From Myxococcales bacterium (GTDB taxonomy: Bacteria; Myxococcota_A; Polyangia; Haliangiales; Haliangiaceae), in the NCBI GenBank assembly GCA_016716835.1, contig JADJUW010000001.1, positions 372,001 to 436,000 of the forward strand: a DNA stretch of 64,000 nucleotides. The letters are read 5' to 3'. Made by a program: the position numbers and the translations under genes. Within the stretch, counting starts at the first letter, position 1; the number at the start of each line of letters is the position of its first letter. Under the pieces are notes generated by a model that worked only from the letters and a program-made list of their open reading frames with translations, was not told the DNA's origin and ran no database searches. This document shows positions 43,942 through 50,851 of this stretch, piece by piece.

Positions 43942-44226
43942 GCTGCCGTGCGTAGCCTGCGCTGATCGACGCGTACGTCCTCGCGAGCTTCGTTACAGCC
44001 AGACGGCTGCTCCTCAGCATCGCGCGTGCTGTAACTCATACGTTTTGAGTCTGGATGCGGAGGACTGAGTGTGAAGCCCGGGGGCGCGAGGAGTGGAGTT
44101 CGGTGGTTCCAAACGACTGACGAGCAACGCCGGGATTCGCAGCCAGGTCCCGCAGACGGGCTCAAGTTGTGTGAGTTGCAGCGCGCAGGGCGTGCGCCTC
44201 GCTGAGCGCAGGCTACGCACGGCAGC
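43942..44226. repeat. 285-nt inverted-repeat element between lon and dnaK, copy B
   Basis: This fills most of the 495-nt gap between lon and dnaK. The terminal 22 nt (43942-43963 and 44205-44226) are a perfect inverted repeat, and weaker pairing continues inward. A nested pair GTTACAGC/GCTGTAAC (43992-43999, 44028-44035) encloses the hairpin CAGCC-AGAC-GGCTG. The inner 127 nt (44042-44168), read on the minus strand, is homologous to the inner 127 nt of the element at 36643: aligned over 46 columns the centres differ at four positions and one gap. I see no convincing gene in the gap. It may be a structured RNA or a non-autonomous mobile element. Confidence 0.7.
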
Positions 44227-44391
44227 GGCGCAGGCGTGCGCCGAACTGGACGCAAAATCCCGAGCGCCAGGGCGTGCACCGAACCCGAGGCAGCCCGCTC
44301 TTAAGTGGTCTACCAGGATGCCGATCCACGGCGGATCGGCTGGAAAGAGGCGTGAGGGAGGCTCAAAGGGGGTCCATGTAGGGTTTGTGGG

Positions 44392-44419
44392 TTGACACAG
44401 AGCGCTCGGTGATTAGGTT
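44392..44419 (+). promoter_or_regulatory. Promoter of dnaK
   Basis: Perfect -35 TTGACA (44392-44397), 16 nt, TAGGTT (44414-44419). Initiation about 10 nt before the ATG at 44436. GAGG lies at the usual Shine-Dalgarno distance. I see no CIRCE element (TTAGCACTC type) nearby. Confidence 0.6.
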
Positions 44420-44435
44420 CTGCTCTGAGGACAAT

Positions 44436-46340
44436 ATGGGAAAAATCATAGGCATCGACTTAGGCACCACCAACTCCGCGGTGGCCATCATGGAGGGCAA
44501 GGAGCCCAAGATCATCACCAACGAGGAGGGGCATCGCCTCACCCCGTCCGTGGTGGGCTTTGACGAAAAAGGCGAGGTCCTAGTCGGTCAGGTGGCGCGA
44601 CGCCAAGCCATCACCAACCCCGAAAACACCGTGTTTTCAGCCAAGCGGATGATGGGTCGCAAGTTCACCGACCCCGCGACGCAAGAAGAAATTAAGCGCG
44701 TGCCATACAAAGTATCGGCCGCCAGCAATGGCGATTGCGTGATCGAAGCGCGCGGCAAGAAGTACTCGCCGCCCGAAGTGTCCGCGCGCGTGCTCATGAA
44801 GCTTAAGCGAGCGGCCGAGGAGTATCTCGGTGAGCCAGTGACCGAGGCGGTGATTACCGTCCCGGCTTATTTTAACGACTCGCAGCGCCAAGCGACCAAG
44901 GACGCCGGGCGCATCGCGGGCCTCGACGTCAAGCGCATCATTAATGAGCCGACGGCGGCCGCGCTGGCGTATGGCCTGGACAAAACCAAAGAGCAACTCA
45001 TTGCCGTGTTCGACATGGGCGGCGGTACGTTTGACGTTTCCATCTTGGAAGTCGGCGACAAGGTCGTTGAAGTGGTTGCCACCAACGGCGATACGCACCT
45101 GGGCGGCGACGACATCGACAACCGGCTGATGGACTGGCTCATCGCCGAGTTCAAGACCGACTCCGGCATCGACGTCTCCAAGGACAAGATGGTGCTGCAG
45201 CGCCTCAAGGAGGCCGCCGAAAAGGCCAAAATCGAGCTGTCTAATGTGCAAGAAACCGAAATCAATCTGCCGTACCTGACGGCCGATGCCACCGGACCCA
45301 AGCACTTGCTCAAGAAAATCTCGCGCGCCAAGTTCGAGCAGATGATCGAAGACATCGTCGCGCGGGCCATGGAGCCGTGCAAGCGCGCGCTCGCCGATGC
45401 CCAGAAGAAGCCCGCCGACATCCACGAGGTGATTCTCGTCGGTGGCTCGACGCGGATTCCTATGGTGCAGCAAAAGGTCAAGGAGTTTTTTGGCCGCGAG
45501 CCCAACAAGAGTGTCAACCCAGACGAAGTCGTGGCGCTCGGCGCCGCGGTGCAGGGCGGCGTGCTTGCAGGCGATGTCAAAGACATTTTGCTGCTCGACG
45601 TGACCCCGCTGTCGCTCGCGATTGAAACCTTGGGTGGCGTGGCGAGCGTGCTGATTCCACGCAACACCACCATCCCAACCAAGAAGTCCGAGACCTACTC
45701 GACGGCCAGCGATAACCAAACGCAGGTCGAGGTGCACGTAGTCCAAGGCGAGCGGCCGATGGCGCGCGACAACAAGTCGCTGGGCCAGTTCTTGCTGCAA
45801 GGTCTGCCGGCGGCACCGCGCGGCGTGCCACAAATTGAGGTCGCGTTTGACATCGATGCCAACGGCATCCTCAACGTCACGGCGAAAGACAAAGCGACCG
45901 GGGTCGAGAAGGCCATTCGTATCGAGGCCTCATCGGGCCTGTCGGAGTCCGATATCAAGCGCGCGGTCGAAGACGCCAAGGCCCATGAAGAGGAAGACAA
46001 GAATCGTCGCGAGGCCATCGAGGCGCGCAACGGGCTTGATCAGCTCATCTACGCCACTGAAAAGCTGGTGAAGGACAACGAAGGCAAGCTGTCAGACGCC
46101 GAGAAACTCGAGGCTGAAGAAGCGCTCAAGGACGCCAAGAAAGCGGTCGAGGCCAACAAGGACACCAGCGATCCAGCGCCGATCAAGGCGGCGCACGACG
46201 CGCTGCAAGCGGTCGCGCACAAGCTGGCGGAGTCGCTTTACAAGGCTGGCGGCGACGCCGCGCAAGGCGGCGAGCCCGCGGGCGCAGCGGCCGGTGGTGA
46301 CAAGGGCGATGTCATCGACGCCGAGTTCGAAGAGAAATAA
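44436..46340 (+). CDS. dnaK: Chaperone DnaK (Hsp70)
   Basis: ATP-dependent chaperone. 634 aa. ATPase domain: GKIIGIDLGTTNSAVAIM (phosphate 1), AVITVPAYFNDSQRQATKDAG, NEPTAAALAYGLD, FDMGGGTFDVSIL and VGGSTRIPMVQQKV. The substrate domain follows (TPLSLAIETLGG, then PRNTTIPT), and it ends GDVIDAEFEEK. The ATG at 44436 has CTGAGGACA upstream; an in-frame GTG at 44385 adds 17 residues that look spurious. No grpE or dnaJ neighbours it, so this is a stand-alone copy; myxobacteria often have several dnaK genes. Confidence 0.96.
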   Translation: MGKIIGIDLGTTNSAVAIMEGKEPKIITNEEGHRLTPSVVGFDEKGEVLVGQVARRQAITNPENTVFSAKRMMGRKFTDPATQEEIKRVPYKVSAASNGDCVIEARGKKYSPPEVSARVLMKLKRAAEEYLGEPVTEAVITVPAYFNDSQRQATKDAGRIAGLDVKRIINEPTAAALAYGLDKTKEQLIAVFDMGGGTFDVSILEVGDKVVEVVATNGDTHLGGDDIDNRLMDWLIAEFKTDSGIDVSKDKMVLQRLKEAAEKAKIELSNVQETEINLPYLTADATGPKHLLKKISRAKFEQMIEDIVARAMEPCKRALADAQKKPADIHEVILVGGSTRIPMVQQKVKEFFGREPNKSVNPDEVVALGAAVQGGVLAGDVKDILLLDVTPLSLAIETLGGVASVLIPRNTTIPTKKSETYSTASDNQTQVEVHVVQGERPMARDNKSLGQFLLQGLPAAPRGVPQIEVAFDIDANGILNVTAKDKATGVEKAIRIEASSGLSESDIKRAVEDAKAHEEEDKNRREAIEARNGLDQLIYATEKLVKDNEGKLSDAEKLEAEEALKDAKKAVEANKDTSDPAPIKAAHDALQAVAHKLAESLYKAGGDAAQGGEPAGAAAGGDKGDVIDAEFEEK

Positions 46341-46411
46341 TTCGCGCGGCGAGCGCGACGCTAGCGCTGCCTGAACAAACCCGGCCTGCGACGCCTAATG
46401 AAACCCGTCAA

Positions 46412-47086
46412 CTATTGCGGGGGCGGTGGTGCCGGCTCGGAGGTCGCGGGCTTGGTGGGCTGTGCCTGCGCCGCCGGCGGGACGGGCGCGCTGCAGCGCA
46501 ACGGGTCGACGATAAGGTCGGCATGCGTCAGATTGTCGTTTGGAATAATGGTTTTGATGGCGCGGTCAAAGACGCGCGATAGCATGAGCCGTTGATCTGC
46601 CGACTCGGCTGCCAGCACGAGCGTGAAGACCGCATCGTCGTAGGCCACCACGGCCTGACGCGCAAAACGCTGCTTGGTGTTGAAGTCAAACCACGCCACC
46701 CCGGCCACGTTGATGCCGGTGGGCTGGTAGCCGCGGCGCTTGAGATCATCCGCCAGCGCGCACGCGAACGCCTGCGCGAGGGTGCCCTGCTGACAAGCCA
46801 CGGGAAAAGCACACGTCTGGGCCTCGGTGACGGTCTGCGCGGTAAAAAGCATAATGGCGGTGGATGGCACATGCTGCATCCACATCAAGATGCCGGGATA
46901 GGGCGCGCGGGTGGTGAGCCGCCAGTCTTTCCGCGGCGGGGTGAAGCGAATGTTGTGCGTCGCCGAGACCAGCGTGCCGTCTACTAGCTCATCGGCGGCC
47001 AGCGGGAGGCTTGGCGCGCCGATCGCCGCAAGGCCGCACAGCGCCGCGATGGCAAGCCGAGTCAACGGGGCGGAGCGCGCGCGCAT
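46412..47086 (-). CDS. Exported protein, unknown
   Basis: 224 aa with a clear signal peptide (RARSAPLTRLAIAALCGLAA, cleaved near LPLAADE). The body (LVSATHNIRFTPPRKDWRL, TAQTVTEAQTCAFPVACQQ, FDRAIKTIIPND) reads like a PsbP/DUF1795-type or lipoprotein-like sensor fold, but I do not recognise the family with confidence. The last 25 residues are Pro/Ala rich. Convergent with dnaK. I chose the ATG at 47086; a TTG 9 nt upstream is possible. Confidence 0.6.
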   Translation of the reverse strand: MRARSAPLTRLAIAALCGLAAIGAPSLPLAADELVDGTLVSATHNIRFTPPRKDWRLTTRAPYPGILMWMQHVPSTAIMLFTAQTVTEAQTCAFPVACQQGTLAQAFACALADDLKRRGYQPTGINVAGVAWFDFNTKQRFARQAVVAYDDAVFTLVLAAESADQRLMLSRVFDRAIKTIIPNDNLTHADLIVDPLRCSAPVPPAAQAQPTKPATSEPAPPPPQ

Positions 47087-47214
47087 GGTCCGCAAACGTA
47101 CCGCGCTTTAGGGCGCGACTCAAATCCGCTTGCGAGCGGGTGCGTCAGGCGAAGGGAGAACTTTCCCTGAACACGTTAGCAGGCAAATAGATGTTTATTT
47201 TTATATGTGTCGCG

Positions 47215-47243
47215 TTGACTGATTATATTCAAGCGAATACAGT
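47215..47243 (+). promoter_or_regulatory. Promoter of the helix-turn-helix regulator
   Basis: TTGACT, 17 nt, TACAGT: good sigma-70 spacing and 4-5 of 6 matches per box, in an AT-rich patch. Transcription from about 47250 would give a leader of about 220 nt before the GTG at 47471. Confidence 0.5.
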
Positions 47244-47387
47244 GACAATACGGTGCAGATAACGTGACGAAGAGAGAGTGGTAACGAAACGCTGCGTTGC
47301 ACGCATCGGTAGACAAGACGAGATTGCAAAATTAGGTGGTCGGTTGGGGACGCATCGAGTGGTTCGGATGAACGGGGACGGTTCATG

Positions 47388-47412
47388 CACGCGCGCTATG
47401 GGGGCGCGCGTG
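47388..47412 (+). other. Stem-loop in the leader of the regulator gene
   Basis: CACGCGCGC and GCGCGCGTG form a perfect 9-bp stem with a 7-nt loop (TATGGGG), 59 nt before the GTG start. No T tract, so not a terminator by itself; it may be a regulatory structure. Confidence 0.4.
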
Positions 47413-47470
47413 ATGCGGTGGGTGGCAGTGGATCGAGGCTGCAGCGTGGTTGCTGTTTTTGGGGGGATTA

Positions 47471-48166
47471 GTGAATTCACGGATTCGGTTATTGCCAGCG
47501 CAGAAATTGCCAAAGCGCTCAGCGCGCGGGGCGGGCATTGGCGAGGCCAAGGCGTCAGCCGCAAGGCCGCCGGTCGCGAGTTCGACGAGGCCCAGCAAGC
47601 CAGGCCGAAATGCCGGGCGGTCCGTTGATGGCCCGCTCGCTGAGGCTGATCTCATCGATATCGAGCAGCGCTTTGCGGCGGGCCTGACCGCCGTGCAAAT
47701 CATTGACGTGTTTGCCGAGCGCGGCCTGCGCTTCTCGGAGGCGACCTTTCGCAAATACGTCCAGCAGGGCCTCTTGCCGCGCAGCCGCCGCGTTGGCCGC
47801 AAGGGTAAACATCGCGGCTCGCTGGGCGTGTATCCCGCTAAGACGGTGCGGCGCATCAACGCCGTCAAGCAACTGATGAGCGATGGCCTAACGATCGAAG
47901 AGATTGGCGCCAAGTTCGCGCAATCGACGGACTCGCTCGAGGCCCTTCAAGAGGCCGTCGATGGCGTGGTGGAATCGCTGACCGCGCAAGTTGCGGCGGT
48001 CGGCGGCGGGGCGGGACGCGACCTGAAGCGCCAGCTTCTAAGTGTTCAAGAATTGTCGACGCAGCTAGTCAGCGGCGTCGAGGCCCTAACCGCCCGTTTG
48101 GGCGCGCAAGGGCAAAAGACAACGCTGCGGCGCACGGGTGTGTTTGGCAGCGAGGAACTGTTGTGA
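47471..48166 (+). CDS. MerR-like helix-turn-helix regulator
   Basis: 231-aa probable transcription regulator. A basic N-terminal part (1-55) is followed by a winged helix-turn-helix resembling MerR (about 58-150: LTAVQIIDVFAERGLRFSE, FRKYVQQGLLPRSRRVGR, VYPAKTVRRINAVKQLMSDG, LTIEEIGAKFA). The C-terminal ~75 residues form an amphipathic helical region, likely for dimerisation. The GTG at 47471 has GGGGGG 4-9 nt upstream. Its stop overlaps a GTG of the next gene. The effector is unknown. Confidence 0.75.
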   Translation: MNSRIRLLPAQKLPKRSARGAGIGEAKASAARPPVASSTRPSKPGRNAGRSVDGPLAEADLIDIEQRFAAGLTAVQIIDVFAERGLRFSEATFRKYVQQGLLPRSRRVGRKGKHRGSLGVYPAKTVRRINAVKQLMSDGLTIEEIGAKFAQSTDSLEALQEAVDGVVESLTAQVAAVGGGAGRDLKRQLLSVQELSTQLVSGVEALTARLGAQGQKTTLRRTGVFGSEELL

Positions 48167-48210
48167 GCGACGTCGAAATGGGCACGGGACGCCTACTTCA
48201 AGGAGAAACC

Positions 48211-49029
48211 ATGAGCAGCAATCTAGATCTAACAGGCAAGGGGAGCTTGGCAGAACAACAGGCAGAGGCGATGGCCTCGGAGGCGCAGGTGGGACGGCCC
48301 ACGCGCGTCGCCAGCGGCACCGCGTCGCCGCCAATGGCGCTTGAGGAAGAAGCGCCTGGCGTCCTCGCGAGCGGCACCGGCGTCTTTGCCGCGGTTGATG
48401 CGTTGCTGCCCGGGTATGCCGCCGGAGGGGCCTCCGTGCTCGCCGACGATGACGATTTTCTCGATGAGGATGGCGCCGAAACCCTAGCGAACGACGAAAG
48501 CGATGGCGATGACGATGCGCCCGTCGCGCTGGTGCTAGACGGCGAGGTCCCAAGTACGTCCAAGAAGATTCGGCGCCGACAGCGTCGCTCGCGGCCGCGC
48601 TCCAAGACCATCGCGCTCAAGCGGCTGACGCGCGAGGAGTTGCGGGTCGGCGCGCTCATGTTCCCGCCGGTCGAAGAGCCGCGGCCCGTGATGCGGGCGC
48701 AATGCCAAGCCGAAGAGGGCCCGTGCCCGTGGGTGTCGTGTAAGCACCACCTGTATCTGGATATCAACCCAGAAACCGGGTCGATCAAGCTCAACTTTCC
48801 CGACCTTGAGCCGTGGGACCTCAAAGAGACGTGCGCGCTCAATGTCGCCGAGCGCGGCGGCATCACCCTTGAAGAGGTCGGCGAGATCATGAATCTCACG
48901 CGCGAGCGCATCCGCCAGGTCGAGGTGCGCGGGCTGCTCAAGCTCAAGAACGGCTCGCCCTCGCCGGATGAACTGGGCGCGTGGCTGCTCAATCCACCAC
49001 CGCCGTCGCCCGACGAAGAGCAATCGTAA
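48211..49029 (+). CDS. Sigma-region-4-like DNA-binding protein
   Basis: 272 aa. The N-terminal 115 residues are acidic and disordered (ADDDDFLDEDGAE, ESDGDDD), then a basic stretch (KKIRRRQRRSRPRSK), a Cys/His cluster (CQAEEGPCPWVSCKHH, about 165-180) that could bind zinc, and a C-terminal helix-turn-helix like sigma region 4.2 (LEEVGEIMNLTRERIRQVE, about 220-240). No region 2 exists, so it is not a full sigma factor. The ATG at 48211 has a perfect AAGGAG at 5 nt; a GTG at 48163 overlapping the previous stop is the alternative. Co-transcribed with the HTH regulator. Confidence 0.78.
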   Translation: MSSNLDLTGKGSLAEQQAEAMASEAQVGRPTRVASGTASPPMALEEEAPGVLASGTGVFAAVDALLPGYAAGGASVLADDDDFLDEDGAETLANDESDGDDDAPVALVLDGEVPSTSKKIRRRQRRSRPRSKTIALKRLTREELRVGALMFPPVEEPRPVMRAQCQAEEGPCPWVSCKHHLYLDINPETGSIKLNFPDLEPWDLKETCALNVAERGGITLEEVGEIMNLTRERIRQVEVRGLLKLKNGSPSPDELGAWLLNPPPPSPDEEQS

Positions 49030-49088
49030 GGGCGATCGCAACCGCAAAGCCGCGACGGCACCCCACCGCCTTTGCTACCAATTAGGGC

Positions 49089-50699
49089 GTGCAAACCCGA
49101 CGCGCCTTGGTAAGTGTCTCCAATAAAGAAGGCCTCGTGCCGCTGTGTCAGGCCTTGGCCGCGGCCGGCATCGAGCTGGTGTCCACGGGTGGCACCGCGG
49201 CGGCGCTAAAGGCCGCCGGCTTGCCGGTCACGTCAGTGGCGAGCGTCACCGGCGCCCCAGAGATCCTCGATGGCCGGGTAAAGACGCTACATCCCAAGAT
49301 CCACGGCGGCATTTTGGCGCGCGATACCACGGCGCATCGGGCCACGTGCGAGGAACACGGCATTGCCTATTTTGACGTCGTTATCGTCAATTTGTATCCC
49401 TTCGTGGAAACCGTCGCGGCGCCGCAACTTTTGTTGGCCGACGCCATCGAGCAGATCGATATTGGCGGCCCCGCGATGATTCGCGCCGCCGCGAAAAATT
49501 GCGAGCGCGTCGTCGTCGTGGTGGATCCGGCGGATTATCCACGCCTCATCGCGGAGGTTTCGGCGGCGACGCCGTGGTTGACGCCCGCCACACGCCGCGA
49601 GCTGGCGGCCAAGGCATTCGCGCACACGGCGGCTTACGACGGCGCCATCGCGTCATTTTTGACGTCGGTCGCGGACGGCGAGGCCCCGGCCAGCGAGCCC
49701 GTGGTGCGGTCGGCAACGCCCGGCGTGCTTTCGCTGCAAGGACATCAACTCTATCCGCTGCGTTACGGTGAAAACGCGCATCAAGCGGCCGCGCTTTATA
49801 AGTGGACCTCGTTCCCCGTGCCCGCCGAGCGCGAGGTGCTGCCAACTGTGACCGGGGCGCAGGTGCTCGGTGGCAAGCAAATTTCATACAACAATGTGCT
49901 CGACCTCGACGCCGCGCTGGGGCTGGTACTCGAATTCGCGGCGCCGGCGGCGGTGGTCGTCAAGCACAACAATCCATGCGGCGCGGCGACTTTGCCGACG
50001 CTGTCGGCGGCGTACCTTGCGGCACGCGAGGCGGACGCGACGTCGGCCTTTGGCGGCATCGTGGCGCTTAACCGCGTCGTCGATGACGAAACCGCGGCGC
50101 TGCTCGGCGAGACGTTTCTCGAATGCGTCATCGCGCCAGGCTTCTCGGAGGGCGCGCGCGCGCTGCTCGCGAGCAAGAAGAATTTACGGTTGCTGGAGGC
50201 AGGCGGCGACTGGCTGGCGCAGGCGAGCCATCCCGGCGGCAGGCAGTGGCAGGTGCGTTCGATCCGCGGCGGCGTCTTGTTGCAAGAGCTCGACGCCGCC
50301 ATGGTGAACTTGGCCGAGGCGCGCGTCGTGACCAAGGCTGTGCCATCGGAGGCGCAACGCGCCGACTTGCAGTTTGCGTGGAAAGTCGCCAAACATGTCA
50401 AATCCAATGCCATCGTGTTTGCCGCCGGCGGCGTCACGTTGGCGATCGGCGCCGGGCAAATGAGCCGCGTCGATGCGGTGCGCATCTGCGAGCGCAAGGG
50501 CGCGGGCAAGCTGGCTGGTGCCGCCGTGGCCTCGGACGCCTTTTTTCCGTTTCGCGACGGCGTCGACGTGCTCGCCGGCGCGGGCGCGGCCTCCATCGTG
50601 CAACCCGGCGGCTCGGTACGCGACGAAGAAGTCATCGCCGCGGCCAACGAACACGGCCTCGCCATGATGTTCACCGGCATGCGGCATTTTCGCCACTAG
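49089..50699 (+). CDS. purH: AICAR transformylase/IMP cyclohydrolase
   Basis: Bifunctional enzyme for the last two steps of IMP synthesis, using 10-formyl-THF. 536 aa, normal. N-terminal cyclohydrolase (MGS-like: RALVSVSNKEGLVPLCQAL, ELVSTGGTAAALKAAGL, VKTLHPKIHGGIL) and C-terminal transformylase (LRYGENAHQAAALY, VVKHNNPCGAA, FAAGGVTLAIGAGQMSRVD, SDAFFPFRDGVD). GTG start at 49089. It sits 59 nt after the regulator gene but has no visible shared promoter. Confidence 0.96.
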   Translation: MQTRRALVSVSNKEGLVPLCQALAAAGIELVSTGGTAAALKAAGLPVTSVASVTGAPEILDGRVKTLHPKIHGGILARDTTAHRATCEEHGIAYFDVVIVNLYPFVETVAAPQLLLADAIEQIDIGGPAMIRAAAKNCERVVVVVDPADYPRLIAEVSAATPWLTPATRRELAAKAFAHTAAYDGAIASFLTSVADGEAPASEPVVRSATPGVLSLQGHQLYPLRYGENAHQAAALYKWTSFPVPAEREVLPTVTGAQVLGGKQISYNNVLDLDAALGLVLEFAAPAAVVVKHNNPCGAATLPTLSAAYLAAREADATSAFGGIVALNRVVDDETAALLGETFLECVIAPGFSEGARALLASKKNLRLLEAGGDWLAQASHPGGRQWQVRSIRGGVLLQELDAAMVNLAEARVVTKAVPSEAQRADLQFAWKVAKHVKSNAIVFAAGGVTLAIGAGQMSRVDAVRICERKGAGKLAGAAVASDAFFPFRDGVDVLAGAGAASIVQPGGSVRDEEVIAAANEHGLAMMFTGMRHFRH

Positions 50700-50851
50700 C
50701 CTCTGATTACACGGGTGATTGCACCCGCCTTGTGGGTATCCCGGCCCCATCCAGGTCTTCTGAACCCGGCTGGGGAAGGGGGAGGGCGGGAGGCGGTCGG
50801 CGCGGCGCCGAGGGCCTGGCCATGGCATATCGTTTGCACTAACTGGTGTAG

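Larger units (their letters stand above)
47087..47470. other. 384-nt intergenic region, divergent promoters and long leader
   Basis: AT-rich patch around 47190-47245 in a GC-rich genome, holding a promoter-like pair (47215-47243). The last 230 nt before the GTG at 47471 contain a perfect 9-bp stem hairpin (47388-47412). Open frames here are short and without a ribosome-binding site, so I see no gene. Confidence 0.5.

Noticed and set aside
43942..44226. Retron msr-msd locus
   Set aside because: Paired arms invite the idea and retrons occur in myxobacteria, but there is no reverse transcriptase gene in the window.
44093..44395. A 100-codon open frame between lon and dnaK
   Set aside because: No ribosome-binding site, low complexity, and it lies inside the inverted-repeat element whose conservation is at the structure level, not the protein level.
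44392..44435. CIRCE element at dnaK
   Set aside because: The palindrome TTAGCACTC-N9-GAGTGCTAA is not there.
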